The translations under genes were made by a program, and so were the position numbers. Under the pieces are notes generated by a model, which did not search any database, was not told where the DNA came from, and saw nothing but the letters and a program-made list of their open reading frames with translations. Of a stretch of DNA of 47,500 bases, positions 40,770 through 47,500 are shown one piece after another. The DNA comes from Prorocentrum cordatum (lineage: Eukaryota > Sar > Dinophyceae > Prorocentrales > Prorocentraceae). Each line of letters opens with the position of its first letter. Within the stretch, counting starts at the first letter, position 1. The DNA is taken from the NCBI GenBank assembly GCA_963575745.1, contig CAUYUJ010000880.1, positions 586,146 to 633,645 of the forward strand, written 5' to 3'.

Positions 40770-41300
40770 CTTGGGGCGCCCTGGGAGTTGCCTCGGGGCC
40801 ACCTTGGGCCTGTCTCGGGGCCCTCCTGGACCCTCTTGGAGCCATTTTGAGGCCTCGGGAGCCCCTCGGGAGCGAACAGGCGAGAAGGCCGCAGTCATCG
40901 ATTTAGCTCAGGTGTTGGACGGATGTTGGCCTCTTGGGGGCCTCTCTGGGAGTCTCCGCGGCCACTTTCGGCCGTTTTTGGGCCATCATGAGGCCTCTTG
41001 GAGGCCATCCTGAGCCAGCTTGGACCATCTTGCGCCGTCTTGGAGGATATCTTGAAGCGTGAGGGGCCATCGTGGCGCCCCCTCTTGGACCCAAAACCTT
41101 CCAAATATGCACCGAAACGTCATGAACCCTGTTCTGTTTCCAATGTTTCGTTCGTTGGTCCAGAGGGGGGGTACTTACTTGGCGCCCCTCCTCTGGAGCT
41201 CCCAAAGTCGCCGTTTGGGGCTCTCTTGGAGGCGTCTTGGGGCCATGACGGGCCCCTTCTGTGGGCCCTGCTAGGCCCTCTTGTGGCCATCCTGAGGCCC
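40770..41300 (+). repeat. CTTGGG-type array, forward polarity
   Basis: Degenerate CTTGGGGCC units with an AT-rich module at 41,095-41,160, the same layout as the other array blocks. Confidence 0.75.
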
Positions 41301-42818
41301 CCCATCGGAAGCGGACATGCGAGAATGCTAAACTGATGAATTTCCGCTTGGGATCTGAAGGATTTTGGATTTTGACCCCCCCGCCACGGCCCCCCCTCAA
41401 GGTCCAGGGGGGGGGGCAGGGGGGCGGCTAAAACCCTTTGCCGAAGCGGAAGAAGGGGATTCGAAGAGGAATCCACGTTTACCGCGAATTTAACGAAGAT
41501 GCCGACGCCGTGTGCAACACTGTTTTGGATATGGTCGCCGATGGCATCGCTCCAGACCGCATGGGTCTCCATGTCTCGCACAATTGGGAACCAGTTGTTG
41601 TCCCGGCCGCCTGACCCAGGTGAGAGTCGGGGCAAAGACCTGTGCCGCAGCGCCTCGTCCGTTGTTCTGCCGAGCGGCCTTGCTCACTGCCGCCCGGCGA
41701 GTTTTCTGCCCCTCCATGATGCTTGCCAGGCACCAGCGAAAGACGACACTTGATATGCTAGGCTGTGGCCCGCTTGACGCCCCGCACAACGATAGGTTGC
41801 AAGTCTCGCGAACGCGCTTGCATAACTTCTTATATACTTCTTCTGTATTTTGCTTATCCACGTTGCCGCGGAGCGGGTCACTGATTTAGTTGCACATCGT
41901 TGCGCGTATATGCCAGCATTCGCTTCTCTTCCATCTTCTTATTCTCATGGTCATACCTTCTTTCCTAATGACGAACACGGTCCAGACCAGTTTTGCTTAA
42001 GTTTCACACAGCCTCCAAAGAGGGACAATTAGGTTAACATCAATGTGGCATTTTCATATTGCCTGTGCAGAATGTGTGTCGCCCAGAAAAGATGGTTGGA
42101 CAAGGAAGCGCTTTAAACCACGCACCCCATACAAAGGCTGGTGGGATTCATTCATGTACGTGCTTCTTCTGCATGGGGGTTCCTCTATTGTTTGGTTTGT
42201 TCGGTTCGAGCTCTTCACAGTTTGGGCTCGCATCTATTCCCACAGTCTTGGCTTAGTTTGCCCTCGCTCGAGGCCTGTGTTCGGTTATTGGGGGTTCGTG
42301 ATGAGAAATCGATAGACACGCCGCTGCCAGTGCCGATTGATGTTTGGTTGCGTCGTCGTTGCCTCCATCGTTGACGAACCCATTGTCGCGCAATGGGCCC
42401 CAGACTCGTCATTTCATTTTGCCGATTATCAGTCGGCCGGCGGCGGTCGCGCATCCACATGCGACGAATCAGCTTTGGCGACGCACCGAACACTTGCGCA
42501 GCGCATGGCCACAACAGCTGGGCAGATGCTCTAGGGGATGCGAGCGTGGCAAGGAAGCATATTCTCTGCGAGCGTTACCCGGGATTCTCGCGAGTTGCGC
42601 GATCCGCATGGCACTGATCGATGGACAAGGGCTTGATGGAGGTGATTATTACAGGTCCCCGGGTCGAGGGGAGAGAGGGGCGAGGACTAAGAGGAGAAGG
42701 CGGACAGGGAGCTTGCAACGTCAGCGAGGCAGCAGCAAGAGGTCATGGCAACAGGAAGGGGAGAAGTGACGACGAGAGAGAAGGCAGAGGAGGGAGGAAG
42801 ACTTTGCTCCGAGGCGCG
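41301..42818. other. Spacer without supported genes
   Basis: G/C runs at 41,380-41,425, then balanced sequence. A plus-strand ORF (42,043-42,315, 90 codons) has ordinary composition, with WWDSFMYVLLLHGGSS, but no family is recognised. The stretch 41,840-42,050 is AT-richer. Confidence 0.4.
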
Positions 42819-43962
42819 CTAGCATTCAGCCACAAAATCAGTGCGATAAGTGCGCCAGGCCAGGCTGCCCTGCCAGCTGCTGGGCCCCCCTCCAGACATT
42901 TTTTTTAGCGCGGGGGATGTAAAAAGCAAGCCGACGCGCCGCAAGGTCCGCGGGCGGCCCGGGCCCCGAAGCATCGGGAGATCGTCGACCTTCGCGGCCC
43001 TGCAAAGCATCGCGTGGAGGTGCAGCCACCGGCCGTCCTGGTCGCAATCGTTTTCGTACCCGCTGTCGACGGTGCTTCCGAGGCGCGCGGCGACGTTGCC
43101 GTCGTGCTCCGCGAGCCTCTCGCCGAAGGCGGGGGCCCTGCGCCTGTCCATGCAGGCGCAGACGCCGAAGGGCAGGCGCCGCAGGTGCGCTGGGCGCCCC
43201 TCTGCCTTCGCCGACTTCCCTTCTGCCTTGCCCAGGGGGGTTGAGCGCTACGCTCGCGACCTCGCCTTCGGCGCCCTTAACGAGGCCCTCGTCGAGGTCC
43301 AGGTGCTCCAGCTAGCGAATCCGCGTGCCCGCGCGCAGGGGCAGCGTCCCGCGCGCGCCGCGCCTCGCGTTCGGGTCGACTTGGTTCGCGAGCTTCGCGG
43401 TCAGGTCCACGGGGGGCGCGGGCGAGGACGCGTCGGCGGCCAGGGCGAGGTAGAGCAAGTGGCCGAGGGAACCAGCATCTCTCCTCGCTCGCATCATCAT
43501 CCACCAGGCGACGGTGTCCCAACCCCGTCTGGAAACCGCTCCTCGCGAGGGCGCATGTCAATCTTCTTCGTGTGGGTGTGGTTTCAGGTATCAGCGATCT
43601 TGCCCAGGACCAAGTCCCTGTGAGGCCCCTCTTCGGCTTGCGCATGAAGTGTTGATGATGTCGGCGAGGTTGGGTCCTTGAAGCGCTTCGTGGCCCAGGG
43701 CTGGAAGCGCAGGGGCGCGTCGTGAAATGATGTCATGGCCCTCTGGCGCTCGACGGGCGGCTGTTCTTCTCCGTCATCGGCGGTCGCCAGCTTATGCAGG
43801 TCGGGCAGCAGAGGGATCATGGTGCCAACACCGCAGAGCGGATCTCGTTCGGAAGTAACAGGATGGGCCCAGATTGTCATGGAGAATGTCGTTCTGGACT
43901 TCGAAGTGAAGTTCGTGTTCTTTAATGGGCCAGGAATGACGATTAAAACATCCACGCGAAAG
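42819..43962 (-). other. Possible decayed coding region, minus strand
   Basis: Three minus-strand frames have ordinary composition: 44,096-43,584, with TMIPLLPDLHKLATADDGEE and APLRFQPWATKRFKDP; 43,645-43,277; and 43,151-42,819, with GYENDCDQDGRWLHLHAML. They lie directly downstream of the helicase remnant on the same strand, so they may be its broken continuation. No domain is recognised. A 22-bp exact tandem duplication lies at 43,950-43,993. Confidence 0.35.
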
Positions 43963-44928
43963 TCACGTCGAATCCACGCGAAAGTCACGTCGTTTTTCAC
44001 TCGCCGTTTCGGGGTTTTGCCTTGGCAGTGGCAGACATCCACGCAAACATGCGATGCAGCACGTCTGCAAGGTCGGTGCAGTGAGAGAGATCCCATGACC
44101 CGTGGGCTTCAGTTGCAAGGAGTCCCCCAGGTAGATCGCGATGGGGGCGCGCCCGAAGGCGCAGGACGGGCTGATGCAGTACGCCTCCTGCAACTCGCAC
44201 TTCTCCCGCCAGGCATGGAACGCGCGGTGGGCAAGCATGTTGAAGAGGCTCGGCGACACCAGGCTCACTTCCTTGATGACGAATGGGTTCAGGTCGCACC
44301 AGATCTTCCACAGCCGCGTCCAGACATCAGCCGCGGGCGCCATCGACAGGGTGCGGTGCTCTCCGATGTTCATGTGCGCCGCCTTGCGTCACGTAGTTGC
44401 CCTGTGGCGCTCGGTTGAGGTTTTCTCGCTCCTAAGCCACATGGCGCAGACGCTCTGCGTGGATGACGGCGCGAACATGAAGTCCATGACGGGCAGCGGG
44501 ATATCCTGGATGATCACCGTCTTGCTGGAGCCGTTCTGGCCCATCAATAACATCGGGAAGGTCCGTCGGCGCGCCCAGGGCACGCTCTCGTTGTCGTCCT
44601 CCCAAAACGGGTTGCGCGCATCGGCGAACTTCGCCAACACAAGTGTCAGCTCCCGTTTCAGCGTGCCCGGCGTTCGCTTTCTGGCGGCCGGATTGACCGG
44701 CCCGCGCGAGGTGCACGATGTAATCGCTCGGTCGGCGCCACGCGTCACTCGTAACGAAGTGCGTTTTGGGATCGGCCTGCCAGTGAACCTGGCTAGCCGC
44801 CGCAGACCCACATTAAACCTCGCCATCCCTGGGGGGCTGCGATTTGCGAAACCGTCGTCACTTTCGAGGGCTGCTTGGGGGGCCAGCATGGTGGGTAGCC
44901 GCCGCAGACCTAAAGTAGACCTCGCCAT
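43963..44928 (-). pseudogene. PIF1/RecD-like helicase remnant, minus strand
   Basis: One minus-strand frame, broken by a single TGA at 44,389-44,391, carries the ordered motifs of an SF1 helicase. The Walker A-like loop GQNGSSKTVIIQDI lies near 44,541-44,500, FVIKEVSLVSPSLFN (Walker B position, 44,283) follows, and motif III YLGDSLQLKPTG lies near 44,130. In Walker A the usual Gly before Lys is Ser. In Walker B the usual Asp-Glu is Lys-Glu, which should abolish ATP hydrolysis. Motifs IV-VI are not found; the frame departs after LKPTG. Its first 46 codons are 102-bp satellite sequence, so the true N terminus is lost or the satellite inserted there. It is distinct from the 24-kb helicase in sequence and strand, and is probably a relic of another transposon. 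Confidence 0.7.
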
Positions 44929-46430
44929 CCCTGGGGGGCTGCGATCTGCGAAGCTGTCGTCACTTTCGAGGGCTGCCTGGGGCCCAGCATAGTGGGTAGC
45001 CGCCGCAGGTCCAAATTAGACCTCGCTATCCCTGGGGGGGCTGCGATTTGCGAAACCGTCGTCACTTTCGAGGGCTGCTTGGGGGGACAGCATAGTGGGT
45101 AGCCGCCGCAGACCCAAACTAGACCTCGCCATCCCTGGGGGGCAGCGATTTGCGAAATTGTCGCCACTTTCGAGAGCTGGTTGGAGGACCAGCATAGTGG
45201 GTAGCCGCCGCAGATCCAAATTTGACCTCGCCATCCCTGGGGGGCTGCGATTTGCGAAACCGTCGCCACTTTCGAGGGCTGCTTGGGAGGGGGCCAGCAT
45301 AGTGGGTAGCCGCCGCAGGCCCAAATTAGGGGGCTGCGATTTGCGAAGCTGTCGCCTCTTTCGAGGGCTGCCTGGGGTCCAGCATAGTGGGTAGCCGCCG
45401 CAGGTCCAAATTAGACCTCGCTATCCCTGGGGGGGCTGCGATTTGCGAAATTGTCGCCACTTTCGAGGGCTGCTGGGGGGGGGGGGCAGCATAGTGGTTG
45501 GTAGCCGCCGCAGACCCAAATTAGACTTCGCCATCCCTGGGGAGCTGCGATTTGCGAAACCGTCGACACCCTCGAGGGCTGCTTGGGAGGGGGCCAGCAT
45601 AGTGGGTAGTTGCTGCAGATCCAAATTAGACCTCGCTATCCCTGGGAGGGGGGGCTGCGATCGGCGAAGCTGTCGCCACTTTCGAAGGCTGCTTGGGGGG
45701 CCAGCATAGTGGGTAGCCGCCGCAGACCCAAAGTAGACTTCGCCATCCCTGGGGGGCTGCGATTGCGAAGCTGTCGCCACTTTCGAGGCCTGCTTGGGGG
45801 GGCCAGCTATAGTGGGTAGCCGCCGCGGATCCAAACTTGACCTCGCCATCCCTGGGGGGCAGCGATTTGCGAAATTGTCGCCACTTTCGAGAGCTGGTTG
45901 GAGGACCAGCATAGTGGGTAGCCGCCGCAGATCCAAATTTGACCTCGCCATCCCTGGGGGGCTGCGATTTGCGAAACCGTCGCCACTTTCGAGGGCTGCT
46001 TGGGGGGCCAGCATAGCGATCTGCGAAACTGTCGCCACTTTTGAGGGCTGCTGGTGGGTCCAGCGGAGTGAGGCACCGCGCAGATCTGAGCGAGACCTCG
46101 CTATCCCTGGGGGGGCTGCGATCTGCGAAACTGTCGCCACTTTCGAGGGCTGCTGGCGGGTCCAGCGGAGTGAGGCACCGCGCAGATCTGAGCGGGAGCT
46201 CGTCCCTGGGGGGCTGCGATCTGCGAAACTGTCGCCATTTGAAATGGCTGCTGGCGGGTCCAGCGGCATAAGGCACCGCGCAGATCTGAGCGGGAGCTGG
46301 CCGCCCTTGGGGGGCTGCGATTTGCGAAACTGTCGCTACTTTCAAGGGCTGCTGGCGGGTCCAGCGGCATGAGGCACCGCGCAGATCTGAGCGGAGCTGG
46401 CCGCCCTTGGGGGGGCTGCGAGCCTCGCGA
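44795..46430. repeat. 102-bp satellite, about 16 units in two subfamilies
   Basis: The phrase AGCCGCCGCAG (or a variant) starts at 44,795, 44,897, 44,998, 45,101, 45,203, 45,308, 45,393, 45,503, 45,608, 45,715, 45,818 and 45,920. A second subfamily with AGGCACCGCGCAG starts at 46,071, 46,173, 46,271 and 46,372. Both share GGGGGGCTGCGAT(T/C)TGCGAAA and GTCGCCACTTTCGAGGGCTGC. Since 102 is 34 codons, frames stay open across units on both strands (PGGLRFAKPSPLSRAAW on plus, ALESGDGFANRSPPGMARS on minus). The unit at 45,308 is about 17 bp short. Confidence 0.95.
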
Positions 46431-46918
46431 ATGCCGCTCGCAGAAGTATATGCGCCCATGTCACGTCATCACCTCCGTATAACGTCTCCTATGCTACTCA
46501 TGCCCCGCATAGTGCAGGGGTTGGGTACGTCGCCAGGGTATTTTCTTTGTGTTTTGCTCCATGTGGACTTTGTTCGGAGGAGCTTTGTGCATCGATTTCG
46601 GCCTCCCATTGTCGAGCTCCGGGACAATCAGGAAAAGGACCAGTGTCCGAAAGGTCTAGAATTTGAAGCCCTGGTAACGACAAGGCTTTCTGCATTTGGA
46701 AGCCGCTTGGGGGTATTCTTTGGGCCGTGTCCGGGCGTCTGATGGGTGTCTGGGGCCGCTCGGGGCTCTCGTGGGGCCATTTTGCCACCTTCCAGGCCGC
46801 TTCGGGCCCGCTGACTGGTCCCTCCTGGGGATCCTCTGCAAGGGCGTCCAGGGTCTCCATGGGGTCCAGGGGGTCCATACAGATAGAATCACCGTTCTGG
46901 TGGTAAGCTTTTTTTTCC
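46431..46918. other. Spacer ending in a short CTTGGG-like array
   Basis: No gene supported. Forward-polarity array-like units occupy about 46,690-46,800. Confidence 0.45.
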
Positions 46919-47143
46919 GATGGTGGTCCTGATGGTTGTCCCGATGGTTGCCCCGAGGGTCGTCCCGACGGTTCTTAGGATTGTTGTCCCGATGGTTATC
47001 CGGACGGTTGTCCCGATGGTTGTCCCGATGATTGTCTCGATGGGTTTCGGCCACAAAATGCGGTCGGCGCCTTTGGCGCCTCGAGATTTTTACCAACATC
47101 AAGCAACAATATACGCTTGATGTCCCGATGGTTGTCCCGATGG
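46919..47143 (+). repeat. 12-bp minisatellite (GGTTGTCCCGAT)
   Basis: About ten units at 46,919-47,043 and two more at 47,119-47,143. Between them lies unrelated sequence with GGCGCC-TTT-GGCGCC (47,066-47,080), a 6-bp stem. The minus strand reads as HRDN tetrapeptides, a by-product of the 12-bp period. Confidence 0.9.
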
Positions 47144-47164
47144 ATAGATCTTGAGATCGACATG

Positions 47165-47210
47165 CATATATATATATATATAGATATAGATATATACACA
47201 TACATATACA
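47165..47210. repeat. TA/GATA microsatellite
   Basis: Alternating TA for about 18 bases, then GATATA and CATA units. It is the most AT-rich stretch in the window. Confidence 0.9.
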
Positions 47211-47500
47211 CAAGACTGCAGTGGCGCTTCGCGCCATGCACCTCGGTCCTTGAAATTATGCAGGCGGAATGACAGGAAGGCCAAGCCGACAAATTAGCGA
47301 TAACTCCTTGTTGTCTTTTCCGGCATCGCCGTTATAATCATGTTATCCGTTATCCTTCCTCCATGCCTTGTTTTCATTCTTGCCACACCCTGCGCATTCT
47401 CCCCATCCTCCTCCGCTCTTTTAGCGGAGGCTCCTCCTTGGAGAGCCTCCGGGGGCCTCACAACAGTTTTCAGTCTTTCTTGAAGCCTTCTGGAGGCCTT
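47211..47500. other. Spacer at window end
   Basis: Nothing coding seen. GGAGGCTC (47,426-47,433) and GAGCCTCC (47,443-47,450) form an 8-bp stem with a 9-nt loop just before array-like sequence at the edge. Confidence 0.5.

Noticed and set aside
44795-46430. CRISPR-like array
   Set aside because: The 102-bp units are contiguous and similar throughout; there are no short repeats separated by unique spacers, and the context is eukaryotic.
46919-47143. HRDN tetrapeptide-repeat protein on the minus strand
   Set aside because: A direct consequence of the 12-bp minisatellite; it lies next to microsatellite DNA without any domain.
1-47500. tRNA, rRNA and spliced-leader sequences
   Set aside because: I looked for T-arm-like GGTTCGA phrases with matching arms, rRNA-like blocks and the spliced-leader phrase TTTTGGCTCAAG; none gave a convincing match, though a covariance search could not be run.

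Overview
The window reads as nuclear DNA of a dinoflagellate. The evidence is a GC-rich, gene-poor sequence, several protein segments matching the large Helitron-type replicase/helicase proteins I know from dinoflagellate genomes, and long W/G/L/A/S-coding arrays built on CTTGGG units. The genus cannot be fixed from sequence alone; Prorocentrum is a guess. I saw no bacterial operons, RNA genes or CRISPR, and no spliced-leader relic.

Layout. Positions 1-16.3 kb are almost entirely repeats: CTTGGG arrays (1-1345), a 114-bp direct repeat, a 3-unit tandem (1547-1905), dispersed composite repeats with polypurine cores (near 4.3-4.9, 6.2-6.6 and 9.4-9.7 kb), a 0.3-kb tandem (9.7-10.5 kb), a 0.35-kb tandem (14.2-15.0 kb) and long GGA or CCT tracts. 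The only plausible host exon here is a minus-strand ORF at 11.46-11.80 kb.

Positions 16.3-26.7 kb hold the main object: a nearly full-length but broken Helitron-like transposon. It encodes, in order, a ubiquitin-specific protease (USP, peptidase C19) domain, a low-complexity linker, C2H2 and Cys-pair zinc-binding segments, a HUH-type Rep domain, a PIF1-type helicase and a five-cluster cysteine-rich tail. About twelve frameshifts and two in-frame stops interrupt it, several at homopolymers. Upstream lies a 31-bp minisatellite whose units each form the same short hairpin.

Positions 27.1-33.2 kb carry more CTTGGG arrays, including four head-to-tail copies of a 1.1-1.2-kb unit with a unique core of about 0.4 kb. 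The arrays change strand polarity at a conserved 44-nt hairpin. A 42-bp (14-codon) repeat array (33.24-33.62 kb) precedes the one convincing host-type gene, an acyltransferase-3/SGNH O-acyltransferase (33.7-35.4 kb).

Positions 35.4-47.5 kb have more arrays, two perfect palindromes, a 9-bp Gly-X-Y-coding minisatellite, a second minus-strand helicase remnant (44.0-44.9 kb) abutting a 102-bp satellite (44.8-46.4 kb), and a 12-bp minisatellite. Apart from the transposon domains, the genes show no common pathway. The window looks like repeat-dominated intergenic space holding transposon remains and one partial membrane-enzyme gene.
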